Numbered from the stretch's first letter, positions 26,430-34,950 are shown. The stretch: 64,000 nt of DNA from Moraxella osloensis (GCF_001553955.1 NZ_CP014234.1:806001-870000), one strand, 5' to 3'. Numbers and translations are program-made. The notes: a model not told the origin generated them from the letters alone.

Positions 26430-26879
26430 TTATAATTTAGCAAAAATGTCTGCGTCTTGACCTTCGCCGCCTTCTTTGCCATCAGCGCCCAATGAGAATA
26501 AATCATAGGTTCTGCCTTCGGTACCTGGGATAACGTATTGTAGCTCATTATCCCAGCCATCTTTCGGGAAACCGCCTTTAATATACCCGCCCTCTGGCCA
26601 GTTTTTGGCACCTTGTGGTGGCTTATTTAAGGCTTCTAAGCCTTCTTGGGTGGTGGGATAGCGACCATTGTCCACTTTAAACATATCAATGGCATTTGAG
26701 GTGGTGGATAAAGCCGTTTCGGTGGTTTTGATGCGGGCTTTGTCACTTTGACCCACCACTTTGGGCACCACTAGACCTGCCAAAATTGCCAAAATGACAA
26801 TCACTACCATGACTTCAATTAAGGTAAAACCCGCTTGACGATTTTTTGATACATGAGCACAACACATACGAATTTCCAT
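26430..26879 (-). CDS. gspG: Type II secretion major pseudopilin GspG
   Basis: Main subunit of the type II secretion pseudopilus, 149 residues as precursor. The leader MEIRMCCAHVSKNRQAG ends before FTLIEVMVVIVILAILAGLVVPKVVGQ. The conserved GspG C-terminal region is intact: NGRYPTTQEGLEALNKPP, the calcium-binding DGWDNELQYVIPG, and YDLFSLGADGKEGGEGQDADI. The ATG at 26879 is used; ATG at 26867 would give a shorter leader. It lies 126 bases after gspF. As in Acinetobacter, these two genes stand apart from the rest of the secretion system, which is not in this window. Confidence 0.95.
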   Translation of the reverse strand: MEIRMCCAHVSKNRQAGFTLIEVMVVIVILAILAGLVVPKVVGQSDKARIKTTETALSTTSNAIDMFKVDNGRYPTTQEGLEALNKPPQGAKNWPEGGYIKGGFPKDGWDNELQYVIPGTEGRTYDLFSLGADGKEGGEGQDADIFAKL

Positions 26880-27005
26880 TTTTTAGATTTTTAGCGCTTT
26901 TTGATAAGGTGTTAGGATTTTACACGGCTTTTTTGACAATTTGCATACCGATTTGGTTAATTTTGTCGGATTATTTAGCCATTAATTATTTGGCGGTTTT
27001 AGGTT

Positions 27006-28211
27006 TTAGCCTGCCAAATCATTCATATTGATAATCGGTAGCATCACTGCCATTACAATGGTCATGACTATCACCCCCATCAGTACCAACATCAGCGGCT
27101 CAAGTAGTGACAATAGCGTGCTAATCATATTGGTGGCTTCATTTTGCTGCATCGCTGCTGCACGCGTCAGCATGTCATCAAGCTCGCCTGAGTTCTCGCC
27201 GCTTTTAATCATCTGTACCATCATCGGCGGAAAATAATTACTGCGCTCAAGCTGGCTTGATAGGCTTGCGCCTTCGGTGACTTTTTCTGTTGCGCTCGCG
27301 ATGGTATGTTTGATATGGGTATTGGTGGTGACTGCCGCGCCGATGGCTAGTGCTTCCACCAACGGCACCCCTGAGCGTACCAAAATCGCTAACGTACTGG
27401 CAAAACGTGATGCGTTAAGATTTCGCGATAATTTACCAAACACCGGCAAGCGCAAGACAACTTGGTCAAAAGCGGCTTTGCCTGCCGCTGTTTTAATAAA
27501 CTTCACAAATAAAAACACCGCACCGATTAGCCCCCCTAATATCAGCCACCACCATTGGGTTAAGAGATTAGACAGTGCCAACACCACTTGGGTAATCCAC
27601 GGCAGCGCTTGCTCGGATTGTTCAAACACTTTGACTATTTTTGGCACGACAAAGCTCATCAAGCCCACCACCACTGCCACCGCCATCATCAGTAAGATTA
27701 TCGGATACACCATCGCGCCTTGTACCTTTTTTTGCATGGCAAAGCGATTTTCGGTGTAATCAGCTAACTGGTTTAAAATCAAATCCAAATGCCCTGAGCG
27801 CTCACCTGCGGCAATGGTGGCGATATAAATTGCTGGAAAATTACCGGAGTCTTGTAGCGCGCTCGCTAGGCTATAGCCTTCCAATACTTTGCCGCGTACG
27901 CCATGCATCAACGCTTTGACATGCGGCTTTTCGCTTTGTTTGGCAATCGCTTGCAACGCTTGTTCTATCGGTATCGACGCTGCCAACAACACCGACAATT
28001 GGCGGGTGATTAATGCCAAATCATACGCACCTACCCCTTTTTGCCACAATCGGTTGCGACTGACATCGGTTTTTTGTACAGGTGAGACTTCGACAGGCAG
28101 TAAATTTTTATCACGCAGTTGTTGGCGGATTAGCCTAGCAGAATCGGCTTCAAGAATACCTTGGTGTGACTTGCCTTGGGTATCCATGGCTTTATACTGA
28201 AATGCGGGCAT
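27006..28211 (-). CDS. gspF: Type II secretion inner-membrane platform protein GspF
   Basis: Polytopic platform protein of 401 residues that links the GspE ATPase to pseudopilus assembly. It starts MPAFQYKAMDTQGKSHQG, the standard GspF opening. The ATG at 28211 has GGGA seven bases upstream and is preferred to the TTG at 28223. Two T2SSF domains are seen: one with LTRQLSVLLAASIPIEQALQAIA (near 70-90) and one with FASTLAILVRSGVPLVEAL (near 275), each followed by membrane segments. The last is MLVLMGVIVMTIVMAVMLPI. PilC is the alternative, but GspG next to it supports type II secretion. Confidence 0.92.
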   Translation of the reverse strand: MPAFQYKAMDTQGKSHQGILEADSARLIRQQLRDKNLLPVEVSPVQKTDVSRNRLWQKGVGAYDLALITRQLSVLLAASIPIEQALQAIAKQSEKPHVKALMHGVRGKVLEGYSLASALQDSGNFPAIYIATIAAGERSGHLDLILNQLADYTENRFAMQKKVQGAMVYPIILLMMAVAVVVGLMSFVVPKIVKVFEQSEQALPWITQVVLALSNLLTQWWWLILGGLIGAVFLFVKFIKTAAGKAAFDQVVLRLPVFGKLSRNLNASRFASTLAILVRSGVPLVEALAIGAAVTTNTHIKHTIASATEKVTEGASLSSQLERSNYFPPMMVQMIKSGENSGELDDMLTRAAAMQQNEATNMISTLLSLLEPLMLVLMGVIVMTIVMAVMLPIINMNDLAG

Positions 28212-28238
28212 GTGAGTTCCCAACGGGTAAGATTAGCG

Positions 28239-29135
28239 TTATTTTAAAGGCTTAATAGGCTGAAATAAAGACTCGTTTTCATTGCAATCATATTGTACCA
28301 ATACCGATAGCTCATCGCGCAAGTCTTGTTTGTTAAAGCTATTGACCTCGGTAATCAGCATTTTCTCGATTCGTTTATCAACCGCGTATTCACTGATTTG
28401 CGCACAATAGATGGCTAATTGATAAACTTGCGCTTTGAGCGACTCATCGAGTGATTGCAATAGTCTCACCAATTCTGCCACATTGATGACTTGGTAAGGG
28501 TAATTGGGAATCGCTGCCTCTTTTAACGGGGTGACTGAATAGTTGACACCGAGATGGGCAAAATAATAACAACTAAATAGATAACCTAAAATATGCCCGA
28601 CAAAATAACCCCGGTCATTGTGATAGCATGCCACCCCTAAAAACTCAATCACGGTTGCCGCCAAACTATGCTCAAGACCACGGAAATCAGCGGATGATGG
28701 CAGCAAGCCTACGGTTGGCAGGTTCATTAAATTTTTGTTTTGGCTGACAATCTGCCAACCAATCGGTCGCTGCGGCGGTAAATGATGGCTAATGGACATC
28801 ACCAAATCATCGACGATATGTAAATTATTGAACAAATGCTGCAGTTGCATCAGCCCAACATTATCGCGCATGTTTAAATATTTGGCGACTTGCAGTTTTT
28901 TAGTTTCAATAAACTGGGATTTTTTACTGGAGATATAAAATAACAGTTGGTGGGGTTGGGAGTGCTCAAAATACTGGGTCACCGCGTTTTCTTGTGCATG
29001 AAACACGGCGGTGTAGTGGCTGGTAACATCCATTGGGTTAACACCACGATGGTCCATCGCAGGGTGTTCTGGATTGGGCTTGATGTGCAAGCCATGTGCT
29101 TCGACAGGTTGACCTTTGGTAGTTGAAGTTTCCAT
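28239..29135 (-). CDS. Uncharacterised protein upstream of gspF
   Basis: A 298-residue protein that I do not recognise. It has no signal peptide and no clear membrane helix. It is rich in His, Gln and Leu and looks mostly helical, for example LQVAKYLNMRDNVGLMQLQHLFNNLHIVDDLVMSI. A segment near 155-215 (EHSLAATVIEFLGVACYHNDRGYFVGHILGYLFSCYYFAHLG) is hydrophobic and Tyr/His-rich. The start is uncertain: the ATG at 29135 lacks a good ribosome site, and in-frame ATGs follow at 29060 and 29033. It ends 27 bases before gspF on the same strand, so co-transcription is likely, but a secretion role is only a guess. Confidence 0.65.
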   Translation of the reverse strand: METSTTKGQPVEAHGLHIKPNPEHPAMDHRGVNPMDVTSHYTAVFHAQENAVTQYFEHSQPHQLLFYISSKKSQFIETKKLQVAKYLNMRDNVGLMQLQHLFNNLHIVDDLVMSISHHLPPQRPIGWQIVSQNKNLMNLPTVGLLPSSADFRGLEHSLAATVIEFLGVACYHNDRGYFVGHILGYLFSCYYFAHLGVNYSVTPLKEAAIPNYPYQVINVAELVRLLQSLDESLKAQVYQLAIYCAQISEYAVDKRIEKMLITEVNSFNKQDLRDELSVLVQYDCNENESLFQPIKPLK

Positions 29136-29291
29136 GTTGGCAATCGCAGCTGATAAAATATGGGACAGTGCTTGTCACTATATCATACCCCTGTCGACAT
29201 AACCTAACAGATATTGCTATGAAAATAGACTGGTCATTCTTAGTTGCCATAAACTGGCTATAAGACATACAGCTTGCTATAAAAGAGGCGA

Positions 29292-29330
29292 TAACCACAA
29301 AACCGCAGCAAACCTGCTTTTTTGTGGTTA
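29292..29330. terminator. Hairpin downstream of the AraC-type gene
   Basis: Arms TAACCACAAAA (29292-29302) / TTTTGTGGTTA (29320-29330), with an inner GCAG/CTGC pair, lie just after the regulator's stop on the minus strand. T-runs are inside the stem rather than after it, so this is a moderate terminator candidate. Confidence 0.5.
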
Positions 29331-29352
29331 CTCAGGGTTCTCAACTACCGAC

Positions 29353-30336
29353 TTATTGCTCGCTCAAGCTGTCAGCAAAATGCACACTATCGGTTCGAAA
29401 CGACTGGCGATATTTTCGTGGTGACACTTTATAGACGCGTTTGAATGCTTGGCTAAAGGTACTATCGGAGGCATAACCCACTAACTCACTGATACGGCTG
29501 ATGCTATTTTCTTGTAGCCGTAAATACCGCGCGGCAAGACGAAGTCGATAGTCGGTTAAATAAGTTAACGGCGGCACCCCCACCACCTCCCGAAAATGCT
29601 CGGCAAAACTACTGCGTGACATCCCGGCGACCTCGGCTAACTTATGAATGGTCCAATTGGTCTCGGGTCGATCATGCATGACCGCCAACGCCTTGGCAAG
29701 ATAAGGGTCTTTCACAGCTTTTAGCCAATTATCTGTCGCTTCGGGCAAGTCTTCAATATAGCTGCGTACACACTCAATCATCAAAATACTGGCGATACGA
29801 TTGATAATGGTCATTTTGCCAAGTCGGTTCTGCTCAGACTCTAATGCCAAAAATTTGACACCCAAATCAAGCATAATCATTTTTTGCTCATCGTTTGATT
29901 CGCTTTCTGGCAAAATTTTTGGTAAAGCGCTGAGTAACGGGCGCGTGATCTCTCGATCGTAATGGCATACAATCGCGACCATTTCAGTTGTTTGCGCTGG
30001 CTCATCACCTTGGCTATGAATAGCGGGTTTACCCAAGTTGATAGTTTCAACAGTCTGGCTAGTTAATAACGGGGCAATGTCAATTGATGGGATATCAGAT
30101 TGCCCCACACCACAAATAAGGTGTTTTTTGCCGCCGGGCACCATGACCACATCGCGCGCGTGTGCGTTGCGATACACATCATCGACCTTAATACTAATCC
30201 CACCTGTGGTAATCAAATAAAACACGATACAATCTTTTTTATCTAACTCAAACGACCACTCCCCAGTGGCGTGTATATAGTGATACTGAGTTTGATACAA
30301 ATGTATATCTTCAAGCAACATACTGAGTGCATCCAT
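29353..30336 (-). CDS. AraC-family transcriptional regulator
   Basis: A 327-residue regulator with an N-terminal cupin-type sensor (AraC_N/cupin_6; GEWSFELDKKDCIVFYLITTGG and VVMVPGGKKHLI) and a C-terminal double helix-turn-helix. The latter has WTIHKLAEVAGMSRSSFAEHFREVVG (first HTH) and ISRISELVGYASDSTFSQAFKRVYKVSPRKYRQ (second, with the conserved AraC signature). This architecture is typical of regulators of stress or metabolic genes that sense small molecules. The inducer and targets cannot be read here. It is divergent from the probable 6S RNA. No putative target gene is adjacent on the same strand. Confidence 0.88.
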   Translation of the reverse strand: MDALSMLLEDIHLYQTQYHYIHATGEWSFELDKKDCIVFYLITTGGISIKVDDVYRNAHARDVVMVPGGKKHLICGVGQSDIPSIDIAPLLTSQTVETINLGKPAIHSQGDEPAQTTEMVAIVCHYDREITRPLLSALPKILPESESNDEQKMIMLDLGVKFLALESEQNRLGKMTIINRIASILMIECVRSYIEDLPEATDNWLKAVKDPYLAKALAVMHDRPETNWTIHKLAEVAGMSRSSFAEHFREVVGVPPLTYLTDYRLRLAARYLRLQENSISRISELVGYASDSTFSQAFKRVYKVSPRKYRQSFRTDSVHFADSLSEQ

Positions 30337-30429
30337 GAATTTTTCCTAAGTTATTGGCACAGCAATTTAAAAAAATGCAACATAAACTACAAACTAGCTA
30401 ACTTACAAGTCAAACTTTGGTAATTGGAC

Positions 30430-30457
30430 TTGAGATAAAAATTTAAAGACGTATACA
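30430..30457 (+). promoter_or_regulatory. Promoter candidate for the 6S RNA
   Basis: TTGAGA (30430-30435), a 16-base spacer, then TATACA (30452-30457), placing a start near 30464, just ahead of the predicted closing stem of the RNA. Confidence 0.5.
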
Positions 30458-30464
30458 TAAACCG

Positions 30465-30662
30465 TCATTCTCATTGTCAGCAATCATATCATCTTTTACA
30501 GGCGCTGCTGGTTAAGTTTGAGTTTGTAGGGCTATTAAAATCCAGTATTACCAGTCATAAAAATGCTTTATTTTTCAAATATTTCAAAGGCAATGGCTTA
30601 ACATATAATAACAGGTAGTGAACACTTGTTATGGGTTATACACTAGCGATATGATATTTGGG
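30465..30662 (+). ncRNA. ssrS: Probable 6S RNA
   Basis: In gammaproteobacteria 6S RNA lies immediately upstream of the 5-formyltetrahydrofolate cyclo-ligase gene, the case here. The closing stem ATCATATC (30483-30490) / GATATGAT (30648-30655) spans 173 bases, close to the usual length of about 180. Inside, GGGCTATT (30529-30536) pairs, allowing G-U, with AATGGCTT (30592-30599), leaving open strands as in the central bubble. The 3' side ATGGGTTATACACTAGCG resembles the conserved AAGGGTTACAGCCTGCGG of E. coli 6S, and the 5' side CATCTTTTACAGGCG resembles its counterpart. 6S RNA binds the sigma-70 RNA polymerase in stationary phase. Ends are approximate; a covariance-model search would settle it. 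Confidence 0.65.
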
Positions 30663-30713
30663 TGTCTAAACAAATAAATAAGTGAATAAATAGCTAAGCA
30701 ACTAAACCTAATC

Positions 30714-30741
30714 AGCCAAATCAGCCATTTGGCTTTTTTTT
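30714..30741 (+). terminator. Intrinsic terminator between the 6S RNA and fau
   Basis: Stem AGCCAAAT (30714-30721) / ATTTGGCT (30727-30734), five-base loop, then seven or more T. It terminates plus-strand transcription although no protein gene lies upstream on this strand, which itself argues for an RNA gene there. Read-through would enter the cyclo-ligase gene. Confidence 0.88.
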
Positions 30742-30817
30742 GATTTTGATTTATTATCAATGGCTTAACTGAAGGCTTAACTATAGTCTATAACCAATCC
30801 ATCATCACTATGAATCT

Positions 30818-31423
30818 ATGAATACTCATCACTTGCGTAAACAGTTACGTCAACAACGTCTACGCTTATCCAAGCGCCACCGTAATCGTGCGGCTTATCA
30901 AGCACGACGAGGTTTAAACCGGCTACAGCATCCTGCTTTAACTGGCAAAAATGTCAAAATCGGGATTTTTGCAGATGCCTTTGGGGAAATGCCTACCCAG
31001 CCGCTGATGGATTGGGCAAGACAGCGCGGCTATGGTATTTATTTACCTGTCGTCACTGGCAAACATCAGCCGCTTGTATTTATCGAGTTTAGCCAAAAAA
31101 CTTGGCGACAATCTCGCCTGCCTCGTCACCCACTGGGCATGCGCCAACCTGAGCAAGGAAAAATGGTTAAAGTGGCGGCGCTTGATGTAGTATTTATGCC
31201 GCTAGTGGCAGCGGATAAAATTGGCAATCGTATGGGCATGGGCGGCGGTTACTATGACCGCACCTTAGCCAAGGCTAAAAACAAACCACTTAAAATTGGC
31301 TGGGCTTATGATTTTCAATTGGTTGACAAACTTGACAGCAATCCTTGGGATATCAAGCTTGATGCCCTTATCACGCCGAGTAAACTATGGATATTTAGAC
31401 GCTATTTGGTGTCTAAACAATAA
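30818..31423 (+). CDS. fau: 5-formyltetrahydrofolate cyclo-ligase
   Basis: Converts 5-formyl-tetrahydrofolate to 5,10-methenyl-tetrahydrofolate with ATP, in cytoplasmic one-carbon metabolism. The 201-residue protein starts MNTHHLRKQLRQQRLRLSKRHR, with the basic helix that binds ATP. It carries the family hallmark NRMGMGGGYYDRTLAKAKN (near residues 141-159) and the terminal DIKLDALITPSKLW. The gene is also known as ygfA and normally follows the 6S RNA gene, as here. The ATG at 30818 is the first in frame; no strong ribosome site is visible. Confidence 0.92.
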   Translation: MNTHHLRKQLRQQRLRLSKRHRNRAAYQARRGLNRLQHPALTGKNVKIGIFADAFGEMPTQPLMDWARQRGYGIYLPVVTGKHQPLVFIEFSQKTWRQSRLPRHPLGMRQPEQGKMVKVAALDVVFMPLVAADKIGNRMGMGGGYYDRTLAKAKNKPLKIGWAYDFQLVDKLDSNPWDIKLDALITPSKLWIFRRYLVSKQ

Positions 31424-31438
31424 ATGGATAATCATTAG

Positions 31439-31639
31439 ATGAACGATAAAAAAAACAATGACAACATTCCAACTACCGCTTCAGATTCACCCACTAATAA
31501 TGCCAAATTAACTGAAAATCTTAATGAGTTAAGCGATGCAGAAATTGCCAGCGTGATGAATCCCGACAGATTAACGCAACTTTTAACCCAAGCGGATGCC
31601 TTTACCCGAGTGAATTCTGAAGACTTGGACGATTTTTAG
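31439..31639 (+). CDS. Small hypothetical protein (66 aa)
   Basis: A short acidic, Asn/Asp/Thr-rich protein, 15 bases after fau on the same strand. The N-terminal half is probably disordered; the second half (LNELSDAEIASVMNPDRLTQLLTQADAFTRV) forms one or two amphipathic helices, ending in an acidic tail. A GGATAA lies 12 bases before the ATG. I recognise no family. Its position makes co-transcription with fau likely. Confidence 0.55.
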   Translation: MNDKKNNDNIPTTASDSPTNNAKLTENLNELSDAEIASVMNPDRLTQLLTQADAFTRVNSEDLDDF

Positions 31640-31671
31640 GCAGTAATGAATCAATATTAGAGTGACTTTAT

Positions 31672-32013
31672 CAGCCGTTGCCGTAAAACCACCGCCTTTA
31701 GGCGGTGGATATAAGGCAATTGCTTAACTCTATAAGATTTGCTATACTCATATCACTATATTTAATGTCTTGCACTCAACAGTTAAGTTAAGACTAAATT
31801 GCGAGTACGCAGTAACTTAACTGGTAAGACATTCCAAACACACACTTAAGCTAATCCGTGTCTATTGACAATCCTAACGGTAGGATTAGTTTAAAATAAA
31901 AACCTTAAATGTACGGTGTGTCGTACGGGCGGTTGCCACTATTTAAGGTTTGCGGTGGGGCTTCACCGTCTTGCAGAAGGAATCCCCTTGCTTTAGAGAG
32001 GGGAGGAAGTCAA
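31672..32013 (+). mobile_element. tnpB-less IS605-type element (non-autonomous, about 342 bp)
   Basis: Shares both ends with the tnpB element at 22248-23464. After TTTAT (31667-31671) the left end has the perfect palindrome CCACCGCCTTTAGGCGGTGG, and the right end reads ...GAATCCCCTTGC...GGGGAGGAAGTCAA. Its last 48 bases before the right palindrome's loop differ from the other element at only about four positions. The interior has no tnpA or tnpB but does hold several consecutive hairpins. It is in the opposite chromosomal orientation to the other copy. This is a MITE-like derivative mobilised in trans. Confidence 0.82.
31870..32013 (+). ncRNA. Structured right-end segment, omega-RNA-like
   Basis: Successive hairpins can be drawn: AATCCTA/TAGGATT (31870-31887); a long stem AAACCTTAAAT (31900-31910) / ATTTAAGGTTT (31941-31951) enclosing GTACG/CGTAC and GGC/GCC loops; CGGTG/CACCG (31953-31968); and the right-end palindrome (31984-32003). 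A guide would begin at 32014. Expression is not shown; this is inferred from family biology and structure. Confidence 0.45.
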
Positions 32014-32330
32014 GCCCAATACGAGCGTTTAATAATTGAAGATTATGGCGCCATGCTAGATATTTTTCCTTCAAGCGTCAAATTTGGGCTTTTTTTAATT
32101 ATCTTGACGCTTATTTTAAATGTCTTTTTGCTATGCCGAGCTAGAAAATTGCCTTAGCCACCACAACTTTTAGCCTTTTAAATCCCTTCATATATTCTTT
32201 TTTTCCCTTTGAATCGCTAGCCTTGCAATTTTTTGCATTGACGCCATTTATATTTTTAAGTCTATCAGCAAGCCATCATTTGCTCACAAATGGTCAGTTG
32301 CTTGCTGTGTTATTTAAGGGGACATAGTAT
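32014..32330. other. Spacer before lon with a truncated reading frame
   Basis: Just after the element, plus-strand codons continue QYERLIIEDYGAMLDIFPSS, then VKFGLFLIILTLILNVFLLC, to a stop at 32157, a membrane-segment tail with no clear start of its own. It could be the 3' part of a small gene hit by the element, but joining the flanks at TTTAT does not give a clean frame. The remaining 170 bases hold the lon promoter candidate. Confidence 0.4.
32238..32266 (+). promoter_or_regulatory. Promoter candidate for lon
   Basis: TTGACG (32238-32243), 17-base spacer, TCTATC (32261-32266). The -10 is weak. I see no convincing sigma-32 promoter with correct spacing, although lon is usually heat-inducible. 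Confidence 0.35.
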
Positions 32331-34811
32331 ATGCAAGATGATGTTTTAATGACAAATCCAGAATCATCTGAATCGCAAGAATTCACGACGCTACCATTGT
32401 TAGCTTTACGTGACGTTGTGGTGTATCCACAAATGCAAATTGCTTTATTTGTGGGTCGTACGCCTTCAGTCAAAGCAGTCGAGCTTGCGCAAAATGAATT
32501 TGACAATAGAGTATTGGTGGTGGCACAAAAAGACTCACTATCTGAAGACATTGATGCCAGTAATCTATTTGAATATGGTACGGTGTGCCGTGTCGTCAAT
32601 ACCATGCCACATGAAAATGACGAAAATTGCATCAAAGTGCTGATTGAAGGTCTGTACCGTGCAAAATTAGTGGATATCCAAGACACCGATGAGGAAGAAG
32701 CGGTATTACTTGCCGATTTTGAAAAAGCGCCTATCACCGTGAACATGACCGCTAAAACGCAAAAATCGCACAAAGAAGCGTTAGTTGCTTTGTTTAGCAA
32801 ATATGCCGAAAATCGCCTACGTAACTCACGCGAGTTGATTCGGGTGGCTGAGCGTATCACCCAACTTGAAGAGTTGGTATATTTCATTGCGACGCGTGTC
32901 TCACTCAATTTATCGATTAAACAAAACTTCTTGGAAGTCGATGATTTGACTGCGCATATCAAAGCGTTGTCAGACTATTTGATTCAGCAAAGTGCTGAGC
33001 ACAATATCGAGCAAGAATTACAAGAAGCGGTACGTCGCCAGATGGAAAACAACCAGCGCGAGTATTTCTTAAATGAAAAAATGAAAGCGATAAAATCTGA
33101 GCTTTCTGACCTTCATGAAGAACGCGGTGAAAATTATGACGATGACGACATTGCTGAGCTAGAAAAACGTTTAGCGGAAGCCGATTTGCCAGAAGCGGTG
33201 CGTAAAAAAGCAGAAAATGAGTTTCGTAAACTCAAAACCATGCCTGCCGCCTCTTCTGAATCATCGGTCGTGCGCAACTATGTCGAGTGGATTTTAGATA
33301 CCCCTTGGAACAAAACCAGTGATGTCTCAATCGACCTTAACAAAGCCCATGACGTGCTTGACACTGACCATTATGGTTTACAAGATGTAAAAGACCGCAT
33401 CTTGGAGTTCTTGGCAGTGCAATCTCGCGTGGATACCTTAAAAGGTCCGATTCTCTGCTTGGTAGGACCGCCTGGCGTGGGTAAAACTTCCTTGGGTGAA
33501 TCCATTGCCCGTGCGACAGGTCGTGAGTTTATCCGTATGGCATTGGGCGGCGTGCGAGATGAAGCCGAAATCCGTGGACACCGACGTACCTACATCGGTG
33601 CTATGCCAGGTAAAATCGTACAATCACTGTCAAAAGTGGGGGTGAAAAATCCGCTATTCTTACTCGATGAAATCGATAAAATGGCGCAAGACTTTCGTGG
33701 TGACCCTGCTTCAGCGCTGCTTGAAGTGTTAGACCCATCGCAAAATCATAGCTTTAACGATCATTACCTTGATATGGATTTAGATTTATCCCAAGTGATG
33801 TTTATCTGTACTGCCAATAGTATGGATATTCCGCCTGCGCTGCTTGACCGTATGGAAGTGATTCGTCTGCCAGGTTATACCGAAGATGAAAAAATCAGCA
33901 TCGCGGATAAATACTTAGTACCAAAAGCCATCAAGCAAAATGGCTTAAGTGATACTGAGATTGATATTACCGATGAGGCACTCAAAGCGATTGTACAACG
34001 TTATACCCGTGAAGCAGGTGTGCGTAACCTTGAACGTGAAATCAACAAAATCGCCCGCAAAGTGGTGAAACAAAACGTTGAATCATCGGGCAAAGACAAA
34101 GCGGAAGATAAAACCGCGGCACACAAATTAACGGTCGATAGTTCAAATGTCGCTGATTACTTGGGTGTATACCAATTCGATTATGGCTTGGCGGAGCAAG
34201 AACCTGAAGTCGGTCGCGTCACAGGTTTGGCTTGGACACAAGTCGGTGGTGAGCTGTTGACCATTGAAGCGGTTGCAGTGCAAGGTAAAGGTGAACTAAG
34301 TTTTACGGGTTCACTAGGCGATGTGATGAAAGAGTCAATTCGTGCGGCGATGACGGTGGTTCGTGCCCGTGCTGATAGCTTAGGCGTCAGCTATGATAAG
34401 CTCAAAGGCACAGATATCCACGTGCATATGCCAGAAGGTGCGACCCCCAAAGACGGTCCATCCGCTGGTATTGCGTTAACGCTTGCGTTAGCCTCTGCGA
34501 TGACAGGTATTGCCATCCGCCCCGATATTGCCATGACAGGCGAAGTTACTTTGCGTGGCAAAGTGCTGCGTATCGGTGGCTTGAAAGAAAAACTGCTTGC
34601 AGCGCATCGTGGCGGTATCAAACACGTGTTGATTCCAAAATCCAATGAACGTGACTTGGTTGATATTCCTGACAATGTCAAACAAGGCTTAAGCATCCAG
34701 CCAGTAGAAACGATTGATGAAGTATTTAAAGCGGCGTTGGTATCACAGCCAGTGGCGTTAAAACCCAATCAATTGCCAGTCGATGCCAGTGACATTAGTT
34801 TAAAAAGCTAG
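32331..34811 (+). CDS. lon: ATP-dependent protease Lon
   Basis: Cytoplasmic AAA+ serine protease that degrades misfolded and regulatory proteins, 826 residues. The N-terminal substrate-binding domain (LPLLALRDVVVYPQMQIALFVGR) is followed by a coiled-coil region, an ATPase module with Walker A GPPGVGKTS near residue 380 and Walker B FLLDEIDKM, and the C-terminal protease domain. In that last domain the catalytic Ser lies in DGPSAGIA and the Lys in the following LRGKVLRIGGLKEKLLAA. The ATG at 32331 has AAGGGG ten bases upstream; an ATG at 32349 is a possible alternative. Complete and of normal length. Confidence 0.97.
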   Translation: MQDDVLMTNPESSESQEFTTLPLLALRDVVVYPQMQIALFVGRTPSVKAVELAQNEFDNRVLVVAQKDSLSEDIDASNLFEYGTVCRVVNTMPHENDENCIKVLIEGLYRAKLVDIQDTDEEEAVLLADFEKAPITVNMTAKTQKSHKEALVALFSKYAENRLRNSRELIRVAERITQLEELVYFIATRVSLNLSIKQNFLEVDDLTAHIKALSDYLIQQSAEHNIEQELQEAVRRQMENNQREYFLNEKMKAIKSELSDLHEERGENYDDDDIAELEKRLAEADLPEAVRKKAENEFRKLKTMPAASSESSVVRNYVEWILDTPWNKTSDVSIDLNKAHDVLDTDHYGLQDVKDRILEFLAVQSRVDTLKGPILCLVGPPGVGKTSLGESIARATGREFIRMALGGVRDEAEIRGHRRTYIGAMPGKIVQSLSKVGVKNPLFLLDEIDKMAQDFRGDPASALLEVLDPSQNHSFNDHYLDMDLDLSQVMFICTANSMDIPPALLDRMEVIRLPGYTEDEKISIADKYLVPKAIKQNGLSDTEIDITDEALKAIVQRYTREAGVRNLEREINKIARKVVKQNVESSGKDKAEDKTAAHKLTVDSSNVADYLGVYQFDYGLAEQEPEVGRVTGLAWTQVGGELLTIEAVAVQGKGELSFTGSLGDVMKESIRAAMTVVRARADSLGVSYDKLKGTDIHVHMPEGATPKDGPSAGIALTLALASAMTGIAIRPDIAMTGEVTLRGKVLRIGGLKEKLLAAHRGGIKHVLIPKSNERDLVDIPDNVKQGLSIQPVETIDEVFKAALVSQPVALKPNQLPVDASDISLKS

Positions 34812-34903
34812 TTTAAAAAGCTATTTTAAAGAGCTAGCTTAAAAAGCTAAGCTGACACTGAAGTAAAAGCTGAAATAAAAACTGAAATAAAAAGTAAAGA
34901 AGT

Positions 34904-34938
34904 AAAAAAAAGCTGAGATTGATTCTCAGCTTTTTTTA
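34904..34938. terminator. Bidirectional terminator between lon and ferritin
   Basis: Stem AGCTGAGA (34911-34918) / TCTCAGCT (34924-34931) flanked by A-run and T-run on both sides, so it can serve lon (plus) and the convergent ferritin gene (minus). It is preceded from 34801 by degenerate repeats of GCTAGTTTAAAAA and CTGAAATAAAA type. Confidence 0.9.
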
Positions 34939-34950
34939 TGCAGGCAAAAA

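Noticed and set aside
22248-32013. The two IS605-type elements as ends of a composite transposon
   Set aside because: The 8-kb interval holds core genes (dsbD, gspFG, fau) and each element has its own complete ends and TTTAT target, so independent insertions explain them.
31909-32157. An 82-codon plus-strand reading frame
   Set aside because: Its first part is the right end of the IS605-type element (hairpins and palindrome), so it is a chimera. Only the part after 32014 may be a real gene fragment.
32160-32330. Sigma-32 promoter for lon
   Set aside because: A CTTTGAA and a GCCATTTA can be found but their spacing is far from the 13-17 bases needed.
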